A stretch of 64,000 bases of DNA from Candidatus Gastranaerophilales bacterium (lineage in GTDB: Bacteria > Cyanobacteriota > Vampirovibrionia > Gastranaerophilales > Gastranaerophilaceae), in the NCBI GenBank assembly GCA_944325705.1, contig CALVBB010000004.1, forward strand, positions 1 through 64,000, in the 5' to 3' direction. Positions 36,381 through 45,829 of this stretch are shown piece by piece. Both the position numbers and the translations under genes were made by a program. Position 1 is the first letter of the stretch. The number at the start of each line of letters is the position of its first letter. The notes under the pieces were generated by a model. That model was not told the origin of the DNA, made no database searches, and saw nothing but the letters and a program-made list of their open reading frames with translations.

Positions 36381-36409
36381 ATTATACAGGAAATATTATT
36401 AATTATCAA
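36381..36409 (-). promoter_or_regulatory. Promoter of the 24-aa peptide transcript
   Basis: Minus-strand TTGATA (36409-36404), exactly 17 bases, TATAAT (36386-36381). Leader of about 70 bases before the peptide start. Confidence 0.6.
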
Positions 36410-36461
36410 TATCACCGGTTTCTGAAATATTTATGCTAAAATATATTAAAAGAGGGTTAGT

Positions 36462-36989
36462 ATGAATTTTGAAGAAAAGACATTAAGTTCAGAATGTGTT
36501 TATGAAGGCAGAATTATAAAGGTATGCCGCGATGAGGTAGAGCTTTCTACCGGCAAAAAATCCTTCCGTGAAGTTGTACACCACTCAGGCGGGGTTGTCA
36601 TTCTTGCATTTAAAGATGAAAACACCCTGCTTTTTGTAAAACAGTTCAGGTACCCGCTAAAAGCAACTATTCTGGAGCTTCCGGCAGGCAAACTTGAGAA
36701 AGATGAAGATCCCGACCTTGCCGCAGTTCGTGAACTTGAAGAAGAAACAGGATACCGCGCAAAAAACTGGCAGAAACTCGGTTATATATTCACCTCGGCC
36801 GGCTACAGCACTGAAAAACTCTACCTCTACAAAGCTTCCGGACTTGAATTTGCCGGCGCCCATCCTGATGACGGTGAAATCCTTAAAACTCTGGAATTTA
36901 AAGTTAACGATGTTTATAACATGATTAAATCCGGCGAAATCAGCGACGCCAAAACGCTCTGCGCAATTCTGAAAGGTCTGAAGCTATGA
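36462..36989 (+). CDS. NUDIX hydrolase (ADP-ribose pyrophosphatase type)
   Basis: 175 residues. The NUDIX box GKLEKDEDPDLAAVRELEEETGY matches GX5EX7REUXEEXGU, preceded by LELPA as in ADP-ribose pyrophosphatases (NudF class). It cleaves ADP-ribose or related nucleoside diphosphates. It overlaps the HAD gene (ATGA), so they form a two-gene unit. AGAGGG upstream of ATG. Confidence 0.9.
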   Translation: MNFEEKTLSSECVYEGRIIKVCRDEVELSTGKKSFREVVHHSGGVVILAFKDENTLLFVKQFRYPLKATILELPAGKLEKDEDPDLAAVRELEEETGYRAKNWQKLGYIFTSAGYSTEKLYLYKASGLEFAGAHPDDGEILKTLEFKVNDVYNMIKSGEISDAKTLCAILKGLKL

Positions 36990-37795
36990 TAAAAATGGTT
37001 GCAACCGATATTGACGGCACTATTGTAAAATGGGATACCAGTATTACAGACAGGGTCAAAAATTCCATTAAAAGCCTTTGTAATAACGGGATTAAGGTTG
37101 TTCTTGTCACCGGCAGAATGCACTGCGCAACAACTCATATTGCGGAAATTTTAGGGCTTGATACCCCGATAGTTTCCTATCAGGGCGGACTTATCAGGAC
37201 ACAGGCCGGAGAAACCCTTTATCAGCAGAACTTAAGCAGTGATTACACGAAAAAAATTATCAAATGGGCTCAAAAAAATAATATTCACATAAATCTCTAC
37301 CTTGATGACAAACTTTATGTTGAAAAAGATAACGACTTTGTAAAAAAATACACTGACGGCAAGTTTGTTTCCTACACAGTATGTCCGTTTTCCACTCTGA
37401 AAATCGAAAATGTAAACAAAATTCTGGCAATTGATTATAATGATGCAGATAGGGTTACAGGCTGGGTGAAGGAGCTTCACAACACTTTTCCGGATTTGTA
37501 TATCGTCAAATCCACCCCTTATTTTTGCGAAATCGGGAACCCGCACGCAACAAAGTCGGCAGGCGTCGAGTTTCTCGCCAAAATGTGGGGCATAAAAAAA
37601 GAAGAAATCCTCACCATAGGCGATCAGGACAACGATATTGAACTTTTGAAAGCAGGCGGAACAGCGGTTGCAATGGGTAATGGTACGGAAGAACTCAAAA
37701 AATACGCTGATTTCATTACAGATACAGTAGAAAATGACGGTTTTGCGCAGGCTATGGATAAATTTGTGTTTTCTGAACTTGAACGGGTGTATTAA
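36986..37795 (+). CDS. HAD-superfamily hydrolase, Cof type
   Basis: 269 residues. Motif I VATDIDGTIV, motif II LVTGRM, motif III lysine, and motif IV IGDQDNDIELLKAGG: the Cof/YbiV class of sugar-phosphate or nucleotide phosphatases with a C2 cap. Substrate unknown. Translationally coupled to the NUDIX gene. Confidence 0.9.
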   Translation: MIKMVATDIDGTIVKWDTSITDRVKNSIKSLCNNGIKVVLVTGRMHCATTHIAEILGLDTPIVSYQGGLIRTQAGETLYQQNLSSDYTKKIIKWAQKNNIHINLYLDDKLYVEKDNDFVKKYTDGKFVSYTVCPFSTLKIENVNKILAIDYNDADRVTGWVKELHNTFPDLYIVKSTPYFCEIGNPHATKSAGVEFLAKMWGIKKEEILTIGDQDNDIELLKAGGTAVAMGNGTEELKKYADFITDTVENDGFAQAMDKFVFSELERVY

Positions 37796-37815
37796 AAAAG
37801 AATTGTCCTTTAAAA

Positions 37816-37976
37816 CAAGTAAAGCGTCATACTTCCTCAACGAAATGAACAGCCGTTGTTCAGCGAAACTTTAACATGGCAAGTGCTGTCTGAGCGCAGC
37901 GAGTTCACTTGCCTTTGGTTGAGCTGATTACAAACGGTTAGTGAATGTAGTTACAGGAAGTATGACGCTTTACTTG
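37816..37976. repeat. MITE-like foldback element, 161 bp
   Basis: Arms 37816-37837 and 37955-37976 are perfect 22-base inverted repeats. Inside is a second repeat, GGCAAGTG/CACTTGCC (37879-37914), and other GC-rich parts (GAGCGCAGCGAG). No ORF lies inside. It sits just after the HAD gene stop in a 465-base gap. The rest of the gap (37977-38260) is AT-rich leader sequence with a short repeat TTAATC-ATTAAA-GATTAA near 38187. Confidence 0.7.
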
Positions 37977-38260
37977 CTTACATGATACAACTAACTTTCC
38001 GCAGCCATCCTGTTTTTCCTCCATTTTGTAAACAAATGTAAAGCTTATGTAAAGTTTATATATGCTTTACGCAATTTTTAAATACGAAATTACTTTATAT
38101 AAATACAAGAGAAAATTAATTTACAGGAAAAAGAATCAAAGAGTATAGAGATGTAAACATTTGTAACAAAACCAGACAAACTCGGCTTAATCATTAAAGA
38201 TTAATCAGAAAAGTGACGATTAAGAGAATGTGAGTAAATAATTAAATGGAGAAAGACAAA

Positions 38261-38722
38261 ATGGCAATCGACAAATTTAACGGAAATTTAGGAAACGTAA
38301 ACAATTTTCTATTCGGCAAAAAAGTTGAAAAGGAAGAAACTAAAAAAGCTGCGCCTAAAGAAAACGTACCTGTAGGACAGACACAGGCTGCAGCAGAAAC
38401 AGCAAAAACCGATAAAACAAACTTGAATCTTGATGCAAATGCTATCTGGGGGCTGCACCTTACAGCACAGGCTAAAAAGGTTGACACTTCCGACAAAGCA
38501 GTAGAGGCAAGAGCATCACAATTCTTCAAAACCGAACCTGACATTTACGCTTTGAAAAAAGAAGCAGGAATTCCTGCAGAGATTGAAGGAATTGATGATG
38601 ACATCGCAGAATTTTTAAGCCCGGAAACACTTTCATTCCTTGCAAAGGTTCCGCCTGAACAGGCTGAAAGGATTAGCAACGGCACCGTAAATGAATTTGA
38701 CAGAATGATTGCTTTAGCATAA
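38261..38722 (+). CDS. Hypothetical protein, 153 aa
   Basis: GGAGAAAG (38248) is spaced for ATG 38261 rather than the in-frame ATG 38246. The product begins MAIDKFNGNLGNVNNFLFGKK, then a Lys/Glu/Ala linker, and ends with a globular part (EIEGIDDDIAEFLSPETLSFLAKVPPEQAERIS). No signal peptide; no known family. A long leader and clear terminator make it an independent transcript. It might be a lineage-specific cytosolic or surface-associated protein. Confidence 0.7.
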   Translation: MAIDKFNGNLGNVNNFLFGKKVEKEETKKAAPKENVPVGQTQAAAETAKTDKTNLNLDANAIWGLHLTAQAKKVDTSDKAVEARASQFFKTEPDIYALKKEAGIPAEIEGIDDDIAEFLSPETLSFLAKVPPEQAERISNGTVNEFDRMIALA

Positions 38723-38760
38723 ATAACAACTTATAAATAAACATTTACTCACACATATTG

Positions 38761-38792
38761 TGGCTGACAAGTTATGTCAGCCATTTTATTTT
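38761..38792 (+). terminator. Rho-independent terminator
   Basis: TGGCTGACA, five-base loop, TGTCAGCCA, then TTTTATTTT: perfect nine-pair stem with a U tract, 39 bases after the hypothetical protein stop. Confidence 0.92.
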
Positions 38793-38829
38793 AATGGATT
38801 TTTTCAGGCTTATGGGGTAGAATAGGTTT

Positions 38830-39330
38830 ATGTATGAGATAAAAAAACAGATATATCTTGATTTAACAAAAAACCAGAAAAGTGCTCTCTGCAATTTTCT
38901 GCGCGCACTTGTGAAAAAGTCGCCGGAAGCCGGCGTAGATGAAATTCTCGAGAAATTTATTGAGGACGAAAAATATTATCTTGAGATAAATGCGTCAAGA
39001 TTTGAGTTTCTCGGGGAAATCATTGACGATGAACAGTTTTTGAAAGATACAGAATTATACCTGAAAGAATGCAGGAAGTATTACGACTACAAAAAAAAAC
39101 AGGAGCCGATAATTCAGGCAAACAAAGAATTTGAAAAAAAGAAACGCAAATTTCTTCAGGAAGTAAAAATGAGCAGGGAAGCACCTACCAAAAAGCAGCT
39201 ATACTATTACGAACGCCTGTGCAAAAAATATAATATTGAAAAAAAAGAACTCACATCAAAACTTGAAGCACGAAACGAGATAGACCGGATTATCACCGAA
39301 CACGAACAAGACAATCATATTGCTGAATGA
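38830..39330 (+). CDS. Hypothetical charged helical protein, 166 aa
   Basis: Rich in Lys, Glu and Tyr, mostly helical, with a C-terminal part APTKKQLYYYERLCKKYNIEKKELTSKLEARNEIDRII that resembles a small HTH-like or SAP-like helical hairpin, seen at the ends of several phage and bacterial proteins. No confident family. Starts 38 bases after the terminator; no strong ribosome binding site (TAGAATAGG). Confidence 0.6.
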   Translation: MYEIKKQIYLDLTKNQKSALCNFLRALVKKSPEAGVDEILEKFIEDEKYYLEINASRFEFLGEIIDDEQFLKDTELYLKECRKYYDYKKKQEPIIQANKEFEKKKRKFLQEVKMSREAPTKKQLYYYERLCKKYNIEKKELTSKLEARNEIDRIITEHEQDNHIAE

Positions 39331-39364
39331 TGCAGAATCAAAGAAATTACTATAAGATAAACCA

Positions 39365-40294
39365 ATGGAATTTAACAGTATAAAAGATTTTAAAAGTAAT
39401 TTTGCAAAGATTTATCACAGCAGCGTAGTTCCGTCCCTACAGGCTTTTGAAGCAGACAGAACTCGAACCTTTAAATGTGCCGTTTTATATACTATTCTCG
39501 GACTTGCTGTTTGTATCTCCACACTTATATATTGTTTGAAGGTTGATAACAGCTTTATCGGCAGTATAGCTTTTATCGGGATAATTATTTCCTGCATAAT
39601 ATACGCCTGCATGCAGAAAAATTTTGAAAACAGATTGAAAACAAGAGTTATGCCTGTACTTATGCAGGCATTCGGTAAATTTACATGGACTACAGCACCG
39701 GTTATAGATACTGAATTTATCAAAGCATCCAAAATCTTCAACTACTTCGAAAACAGAAGCGTTGACGACAATTTTACAGGCATTTACAGAGGAATGCCTA
39801 TAGATATTTCAGAAACAGAACTCACCTACAAAACAAGAGATTCAAAAGGAAGAACACAAACACATACAACATTTAAAGGTGTCATAATCTCAATCGGAGC
39901 CGGTAAAAACTTTACAGGACACACAATAGTAAGATGCAGAGGGCTGCTTGGCAACAGAAAAGTATATGAGGAGGTAAAGCTTGAGGATCCGGAATTCAGC
40001 AAACAGTTTTTTGTTGATGCAAACGATCAGGTAGAGGCACGGTTTCTTTTGACAACAGCCTTTATGGAACGGTTCAAAAAAATATCCAATTCATTTGGCA
40101 CCAAACATGCAGAATGCTCGTTCAAAGATGGCAAACTCCTTATTGCCCTCGCTACATCAAAGGATTTATTTAAACTTGGCTCTCTGCACAGACCTGTAAC
40201 AGATACAGCACCATTTATGAACTTTTTAAAAGAAATTATCTCAATTCTTGAAATGATTGATTACCTGAAAGTGACAGATAAAACCGGATTATAA
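39365..40294 (+). CDS. DUF3137 membrane protein
   Basis: 309 residues. Two membrane helices near 38-60 and 64-82 (VLYTILGLAVCISTLIYC, IAFIGIIISCIIYACM) are followed by a large soluble domain with GIYRGMPIDISETEL and FKGVIISIGAGKNFTGHTIV, the DUF3137 pattern. Function of the family is unknown. The stop is one base before prmC, suggesting co-transcription. Confidence 0.7.
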   Translation: MEFNSIKDFKSNFAKIYHSSVVPSLQAFEADRTRTFKCAVLYTILGLAVCISTLIYCLKVDNSFIGSIAFIGIIISCIIYACMQKNFENRLKTRVMPVLMQAFGKFTWTTAPVIDTEFIKASKIFNYFENRSVDDNFTGIYRGMPIDISETELTYKTRDSKGRTQTHTTFKGVIISIGAGKNFTGHTIVRCRGLLGNRKVYEEVKLEDPEFSKQFFVDANDQVEARFLLTTAFMERFKKISNSFGTKHAECSFKDGKLLIALATSKDLFKLGSLHRPVTDTAPFMNFLKEIISILEMIDYLKVTDKTGL

Positions 40295-40295
40295 T

Positions 40296-41138
40296 ATGAC
40301 AACCATCCACGAAATAGTAAAAATCCTGACAGACAGCGGCATTGAACCTAATGAGGCCAATATTGAAGTAAAAATGCTTATTGAACATTTTGCAGGCTAC
40401 GGTGTAAAAGACATAATTCTTGGCAAAAAAATCGACAGCGATAAGCTTAAAATTGTTGAAGAAAAAGCAAAACTCCGCGCTGAAACCCGACAGCCGATAC
40501 AGCATATAATCGGATTTGCAGACTTTATGGGCGAAAAATTCATAGTAAACAAACACGTGCTTATTCCGCGCGATGAAACCGAATTGCTTGTGAGAAAAGC
40601 CATAGAAATTATTAACAAAAACGATTACAAATTTGCACTTGATGTCGGAACGGGAAGCGGCTGCATTGCCTGCATGATTGCAAAACACACAGATTGTCAG
40701 GTTATCGGGCTTGATATTTCTACAGACGCACTGAATACGGCACTGGATAACGCCTCGCGACTGAACCTTTTTAACAAAGCAATTTTCAGAAAATCCGATA
40801 TTTTTTCAAACGTAAAACCCGGAGAAAGCTTTGATATTATAATCTCAAACCCGCCGTACATCCCGCCATCACAAAAAGCCTGCATACAAACAGAAGTAAA
40901 ATTCGATCCGGCAATTGCACTTTTTACCTCGGATGACAAAGGGCTGGAATTTTACGAAAAAATAACTTCGGGCGCAGGTAACATTCTGACAAAAGACGGA
41001 CATCTCCTTTTTGAAACAGGCGCAGGGCAGTCAGAAGCAGTAAAAGCATTGATGGAGAAAGCAGGCTTTACCGGAATAGAAATTACAAAAGACCTTGCCG
41101 GCATTGACAGGGTAATCTGCGGACAGCTTAAAGCCTAG
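40296..41138 (+). CDS. prmC: Peptide chain release factor N5-glutamine methyltransferase
   Basis: 280 residues. ALDVGTGSGCIACMIA (SAM motif) and IISNPPYIPPSQ (the NPPY catalytic motif) with an N-terminal helical domain. It methylates the GGQ glutamine of release factors in the cytosol. Confidence 0.95.
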   Translation: MTTIHEIVKILTDSGIEPNEANIEVKMLIEHFAGYGVKDIILGKKIDSDKLKIVEEKAKLRAETRQPIQHIIGFADFMGEKFIVNKHVLIPRDETELLVRKAIEIINKNDYKFALDVGTGSGCIACMIAKHTDCQVIGLDISTDALNTALDNASRLNLFNKAIFRKSDIFSNVKPGESFDIIISNPPYIPPSQKACIQTEVKFDPAIALFTSDDKGLEFYEKITSGAGNILTKDGHLLFETGAGQSEAVKALMEKAGFTGIEITKDLAGIDRVICGQLKA

Positions 41139-41344
41139 AGGCCCGACAAAAACCCGTGGAACTTCTCAGTTGTATTCCTGTGCGTATCATAAATCATAGA
41201 AATAAACGGATAAATTTTATTTATCTCGTCAGAATTTTCAAGATTGTTTTCACAGTAGCCTTTCAGAACCTCAATAACGTTCTGTTCTTCTGTTAGTGCA
41301 TTCTGTATTCCGTATAATTCAAAAATAAATTTTTCTTTTGTCAT
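41135..41344 (-). CDS. Small hypothetical protein, 69 aa
   Basis: AAGGAAAGG lies before ATG 41342-41344. The product, MTKEKFIFELYGIQNAL to FHGFLSGL, is a helical acidic protein without a known family. It is convergent with prmC and overlaps its stop by four bases. The ribosome binding site is the main support. Confidence 0.55.
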   Translation of the reverse strand: MTKEKFIFELYGIQNALTEEQNVIEVLKGYCENNLENSDEINKIYPFISMIYDTHRNTTEKFHGFLSGL

Positions 41345-41424
41345 GGCCTTTCCTTAATTCCACAATTATATTATACACCAAAAATTTTAAAAACGGAAGT
41401 ATAATTAATAAAAATTTTTCAAAA

Positions 41425-41452
41425 TTCCTGCTCTTGAAGCAGGAAATTTTTT
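41425..41452 (+). terminator. Terminator-like hairpin just before lepA
   Basis: TTCCTGCT, CTTGA loop, AGCAGGAA then TTTTTT, 17 bases before the lepA start. A TATAAT lies at 41400-41405, so the hairpin may be in the lepA leader as an attenuator, or end upstream plus-strand transcription. Confidence 0.6.
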
Positions 41453-41468
41453 ACATATAATTAAAATT

Positions 41469-43271
41469 ATGAAATACAGAGAAAATGTAAGAAACTTTTG
41501 CATAATTGCCCATATTGACCACGGGAAATCAACACTTGCCGACAGACTGCTGGAAGTCACAGGAACAGTTGCCAAGCGTGATATGCAGAATCAGATAATG
41601 GATTCAATGGACATCGAGCGTGAACGCGGGATTACGATAAAACTGAATGCCGCAAGAATGAATTACAAAGCTAAAAACGGCAAGGAATATATTCTTAACC
41701 TGATTGATACCCCGGGTCATGTGGATTTTTCTTATGAAGTTTCACGCTCTCTGGCTGCCTGCGAAGGCGCACTTTTGATTGTGGATTCCACTCAGGGCGT
41801 GGAAGCACAGACACTTGCAAATGTATACCTCGCAGCAGAACAAAATCTTGAAATAATCCCTGTTATCAATAAAATTGACCTGCCGTCTGCGAATGTGGAA
41901 CGGGTAAAGGAAGAAATAGAAGAAGTTCTGGGAATTGATGCCTCGCTTGCAATACCGGTAAGCGCCAAGGCCGGTATCGGGATTGAAGATGTACTTGAGG
42001 CAATTGTAGACCTTATCCCTCCGCCTGAGGATACAAGCGATAAACCATTAAGAGCGCTGGTATTTGACAGTGCTTACGACCAGTATCTGGGAACACTTTG
42101 CTTCTTTAAAGTTATTGACGGCAAAATAAGGATTGGCGACAAAGTTAAATTTATGGCATCAGGCAAGGAATACGAAGTTGTGGAACTTGGATACCAGACA
42201 CCTTCCAGAGTTCAGGTAAATGAACTTGTATGCGGGGATGTAGGGTATTTTGCCGGCTCAATAAAAGAGCTTACACGATTTGTCGGCGACACTCTTACAA
42301 CGGTGGAAAATCCTGCAATAGAGCCGCTTCCAGGATACAAAGAGGCGCTTCCTATGGTATTTTCCGGTATGTATCCGGTTGATAACGATGATTATGCAGA
42401 CCTGAAAGAAGCGCTGGAAAAGCTTAAACTAAACGACAGCAGCATAACCTTTGAACCTGAAACTTCAAGCGCTTTAGGCTTTGGTTTCCGCTGCGGTTTT
42501 CTCGGTATGCTCCACATGGAAATCGCGCAGGAAAGACTTGAACGCGAATATGACCTCGACTTAGTCACAACAGCGCCGTCAGTTGTTTATAAAGTTCACA
42601 AAACCAACGGTGAAGTTGTTGAAATTGACAATCCTGCAAACCTTCCGCCGGCACAGGTCAGAGATTATATAGAAGAACCTTATGTGAAAGTCCAGATAAT
42701 CACTCCGAACGATTACGTAGGCACGCTGATGGATCTGGCTCAGACAAAACGCGGAATTTTCAAAAACATGTCCTACCTTGACAAAATACGCGCAAGCCTT
42801 GAATACGAAATTCCGCTGAGCGAAGTTATCACCGACTTTTACGACCAGTTGAAATCCCGCTCAAAAGGCTATGCAAGCATGGATTACGAATTCTGCGGAT
42901 ACAAACGCTCAAAACTCGTCAAGCTGGATATTATGCTTGCCGGCGAAATCGTTGACGCGCTCTCTGTTATCTGTCACGAGGACAGCGCCTTTTATATCGG
43001 ACAAAAACTCACAACAAAACTTAAAGAGATAATTCCGCGCCAGCTTTTTGAAGTTCCGGTACAGGCTGCAGTCGGCGGCAGAGTCATCGCAAGAACAAAT
43101 ATCAAAGCAATGAGAAAAAACGTTCTTGACAAATGTTACGGCGGCGACATCAGCCGTAAGCGCAAGCTTCTTGAAAAACAGAAAAAGGGTAAAAAACGCA
43201 TGAAATCAGTCGGACGCGTTGAAGTTCCGCAGGAGGCGTTTATGGCCGTTCTCAGTCTTGATGAGGACTAA
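41469..43271 (+). CDS. lepA: Elongation factor 4 (LepA)
   Basis: 600 residues. G1 [43 protein letters not shown], then the LepA-specific C-terminal domain ending near [22 protein letters not shown] ribosomal GTPase that remodels stalled or mis-translocated ribosomes. No ribosome binding site is seen before the ATG, unlike most genes here. A run of ten T follows the stop (43276-43285). Nothing else is seen up to 43429. Confidence 0.97.
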   Translation: MKYRENVRNFCIIAHIDHGKSTLADRLLEVTGTVAKRDMQNQIMDSMDIERERGITIKLNAARMNYKAKNGKEYILNLIDTPGHVDFSYEVSRSLAACEGALLIVDSTQGVEAQTLANVYLAAEQNLEIIPVINKIDLPSANVERVKEEIEEVLGIDASLAIPVSAKAGIGIEDVLEAIVDLIPPPEDTSDKPLRALVFDSAYDQYLGTLCFFKVIDGKIRIGDKVKFMASGKEYEVVELGYQTPSRVQVNELVCGDVGYFAGSIKELTRFVGDTLTTVENPAIEPLPGYKEALPMVFSGMYPVDNDDYADLKEALEKLKLNDSSITFEPETSSALGFGFRCGFLGMLHMEIAQERLEREYDLDLVTTAPSVVYKVHKTNGEVVEIDNPANLPPAQVRDYIEEPYVKVQIITPNDYVGTLMDLAQTKRGIFKNMSYLDKIRASLEYEIPLSEVITDFYDQLKSRSKGYASMDYEFCGYKRSKLVKLDIMLAGEIVDALSVICHEDSAFYIGQKLTTKLKEIIPRQLFEVPVQAAVGGRVIARTNIKAMRKNVLDKCYGGDISRKRKLLEKQKKGKKRMKSVGRVEVPQEAFMAVLSLDED

Positions 43272-43429
43272 AGCCTTTTTTTTTTGTAAACAAAAATCTC
43301 TACATTAGCCTGATTTGGCAGGTTCATCTGCTGGTAAATTGTCATTTTCAAATACAACAGGCAATTTTTGGACGCATTTTGTTTTAATAAACACATAAAC
43401 CGGAATGTAAACCGGAAGGAAGGTGTAAT

Positions 43430-44065
43430 GTGTCCATTATTAATTTAACAAGGAAGGCTGTACCCGCAATATCGCGGATTTCGTCACAGAATAAGGAAGC
43501 AGTAAATGCCATGCCGGAGATGGTTCTTGCCGGTATGATGCGCAAAGGTGATAAAAATATCATACATGTAGGAATGAACGAGTGCAAAGCCGCAAGGATT
43601 CTGCCTGACAGAATACACACAATCTACACCGACGGCCTTGCAAGCTGCAACGCTGTCGGTATTGTCATGAAAGGCAAAGACGGTTTTCCTATTGCTATAC
43701 TTTCTCATTACACCCCGCTTCCGGTGTCAAAAGATCTTCAGGCTGCCGCACTGGAAAAACAACTCGGCACTTATGATTATTTTATTGACAAAACTAAAAA
43801 GCCGAAACTGTTTTTTAACGTACCCGGTTATGAGGACGAAGGCCAACTAAAACCATGCGTAAATAATATTTTTGAAAAAATAAGGACAGTAATGGACAAA
43901 TTCTTCAATAAAAATTACGATGAACAAACAATTCTCTACAAAGGCAAAAACCGTCCGCCGTTCTTTTCATCAGCAAATATTTTCCAGTTTGATACAAAAA
44001 ATCCAAATAAATTAAAAATGACCACCGTCGGCGAGCAGGAACATTTTATTAATCTTGAGGTATAA
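43430..44065 (+). CDS. Hypothetical protein, 211 aa
   Basis: GTG start with GGAAGG nine bases upstream. An N-terminal amphipathic helix is followed by an alpha-beta part: MVLAGMMRKGDKNIIHVGMNECKAARILP, AVGIVMKGKDGFPIAILSHYTP, then a basic C-terminal domain. No known family. No membrane part. It may be a lineage-specific protein; the sequence does not tell its job. Confidence 0.65.
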   Translation: MSIINLTRKAVPAISRISSQNKEAVNAMPEMVLAGMMRKGDKNIIHVGMNECKAARILPDRIHTIYTDGLASCNAVGIVMKGKDGFPIAILSHYTPLPVSKDLQAAALEKQLGTYDYFIDKTKKPKLFFNVPGYEDEGQLKPCVNNIFEKIRTVMDKFFNKNYDEQTILYKGKNRPPFFSSANIFQFDTKNPNKLKMTTVGEQEHFINLEV

Positions 44066-44066
44066 G

Positions 44067-44405
44067 TTAGGCAAGCATTTTCATTGAATAAATATAATTA
44101 TACAAACTCCTTATTTCTTTTTCATTAAAAGTTTCTATGCTTTCATAAATATATTTTTTTAACACATCCACATCTTCAAGATTATGGTTTACAAATAAAT
44201 CCGACACCTCAATACCAAAAATTTCAGCCAGCTTTTCAAGATTTTGAATCGTCGGGAAAGTTTGTCCGCTCTCAATCCGCAGCACAGATTTCGGATTTAT
44301 CTCAAGCATTTCCGAAAGATATTCCTGCGTCCATTTTTTCTCTTTTCTTAACTGCCGGATTTTTCTGCCAAGAAGAACTTTTGTCGAATTATTGCTTTTA
44401 TCCAT
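44067..44405 (-). CDS. XRE-family transcriptional regulator
   Basis: 112 residues. LGRKIRQLRKEKKWTQEYLSEMLEINPKSVLRIESGQ (13-49) is a typical Cro/CI HTH, followed by FPTIQNLEKLAEIFGIEVSDLF and a helical tail. Its start coincides with the broken 5' end of a pilin gene on the opposite strand, so it may have arrived with that break. Target genes unknown. Confidence 0.85.
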   Translation of the reverse strand: MDKSNNSTKVLLGRKIRQLRKEKKWTQEYLSEMLEINPKSVLRIESGQTFPTIQNLEKLAEIFGIEVSDLFVNHNLEDVDVLKKYIYESIETFNEKEIRSLYNYIYSMKMLA

Positions 44406-44912
44406 TTAACTTTTAAAGGTTCAACTACTATAAGCGGTGGAACAAATTCGAAAGGAGAAGAGCTTGGAAATTACCAGATGTATACCCTCGGAGGAGGGAA
44501 AAAACTTAAAACCGGTATATGCGATAATACAGGATTTTTTACAGAAGCCGGAGGCAGAATTTTCAGGTTTAATGAAAATGTTCCTGCTGACAACACAAAC
44601 GGGCCTTCTGTCTGTGTAGATATTAACGGTGTTAAAAAACCAAACCAGTACGGCAAAGATATTTTTATATTTCTCTTTACAACAGACGGCTTTGTAATCC
44701 CTATGGGGCAGGAGCATAAAAATAACCCCGGCTATACAGGAAATTTCGACGACAGCTACTCTGACAACTGTTTTGTAACGGGAGAAGAATACTGCAAAGT
44801 TTCCAGCAATGTCACAAATCAGGCAGCCTGTGCCGTTTATGCTTTAATTGACGAACACCCTTCAATAAAAGGAAAGAATTACTGGCAGGATTTTCTCAGC
44901 AGCGGGAAATAA
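44406..44912 (+). pseudogene. Truncated type IV pilin-like gene, 5' end missing
   Basis: The plus-strand frame is open from the XRE start region to 44912 and reads FKGSTTISGG... then ISG..GGKKLKTGICDNTG, CVDINGVKKPNQYGKDIF and a Cys-rich end. This is the C-terminal part of pseudopilins that carry DxNGxKxPNxxGKD. The prepilin leader and hydrophobic helix are absent; the XRE gene replaces them. ATG 44478 could start a 144-residue remnant but without a leader it could not be a pilin. No other part of it lies before the XRE gene. Confidence 0.65.
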
Positions 44913-44913
44913 C

Positions 44914-45720
44914 TCACTCCATCAGCGCGACAGGAACTTTTCCCTTCAAATCGCGGACAACTTTCAGGTCAATATCCGCGTAAATCCCGCCTTCTTCCTC
45001 CTCAGCATTACAGATAACCTCACCGTACGGCCCTGTTATCATAGAATGCCCGATGCTTTCCAGATAAGGCGCAGTTCTGCCTGTAAGATTTGAGGTTACA
45101 AAATATACAAGGCTCTCTGTTGCGCGGCAAATGTTCATTGCCTCCCACGTTTTTATAAAAATTTCTTTCTCCTTTTTAGGTGCAGAAGCCAAAATACTCC
45201 ACGCAGACGGCGATACAATAATTTCTGCCCCCTGTTTAATCAAATCTCTGTAAAGCAAAGGAAACTTTATATCAAAACACACACTAACTCCGACTTTTGC
45301 AAAATCAAGGTCAAGCACAAGCGTATCAGAACCGGCGTCCGTGTATGTTCCCTCATTCCCGCCGAAAAAGTTGTAAAGATGTATCTTTCTGTACTTGCCG
45401 GCAAGCACACCGTTCCTATCCAGAACAAATGCTGTGTTATAAAGCTTTTCTCCATCGCGTTCACTTGCTGTGCCGCAAACTATGTTAGTGTTATATTTGC
45501 GTACAATTTTAGAAAAGAACTCAACAACCGCGCCGCCTTCCGTGTTCTCCGGAGAGTTAATAAACGCGTCATCACATATTCCGGTGCTGAAAAATTCGGG
45601 AATAACAATTAAATCAAACTTTCTATCAGCAAACTTGTCAATAAGTCCGCAAACTTTCTGGAAATTTCTCTCCTTATCACCCGCCGCCGGTGTAAATTGT
45701 ATGCTTAATATTCCCGCCAT
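44914..45720 (-). CDS. Carbon-nitrogen hydrolase (nitrilase superfamily amidase)
   Basis: 268 residues. The catalytic triad is visible: Glu in IVIPEFFSTG, Lys in KYRKIHLYNFF, Cys in VSVCFDIKFPLLYR. Such amidases hydrolyse omega-amidodicarboxylates, carbamoyl compounds or similar. Substrate not set. Ends one base after the pilin remnant on the other strand. Confidence 0.9.
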   Translation of the reverse strand: MAGILSIQFTPAAGDKERNFQKVCGLIDKFADRKFDLIVIPEFFSTGICDDAFINSPENTEGGAVVEFFSKIVRKYNTNIVCGTASERDGEKLYNTAFVLDRNGVLAGKYRKIHLYNFFGGNEGTYTDAGSDTLVLDLDFAKVGVSVCFDIKFPLLYRDLIKQGAEIIVSPSAWSILASAPKKEKEIFIKTWEAMNICRATESLVYFVTSNLTGRTAPYLESIGHSMITGPYGEVICNAEEEEGGIYADIDLKVVRDLKGKVPVALME

Positions 45721-45789
45721 ATAAATTCCCCTTTCCGTTTAAAACCTGAAAAACTACAAGTATTTTTGCATACTCCAATCATACCACAA

Positions 45790-45816
45790 AAAAGGGGCGG
45801 ACAAACCTCCCCTTTT
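45790..45816 (-). terminator. Terminator between repeat protein and amidase genes
   Basis: AAAAGGGG, inner GG/CC, CCCCTTTT. On the minus strand it follows the repeat-protein stop and precedes a T run (TTTTTTGTGG). Confidence 0.8.
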
Positions 45817-45829
45817 GCGGTTTTTCACC

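Noticed and set aside
43276-43285. T10 run after lepA as a terminator
   Set aside because: No stable stem precedes the T run; only a homopolymer is seen.
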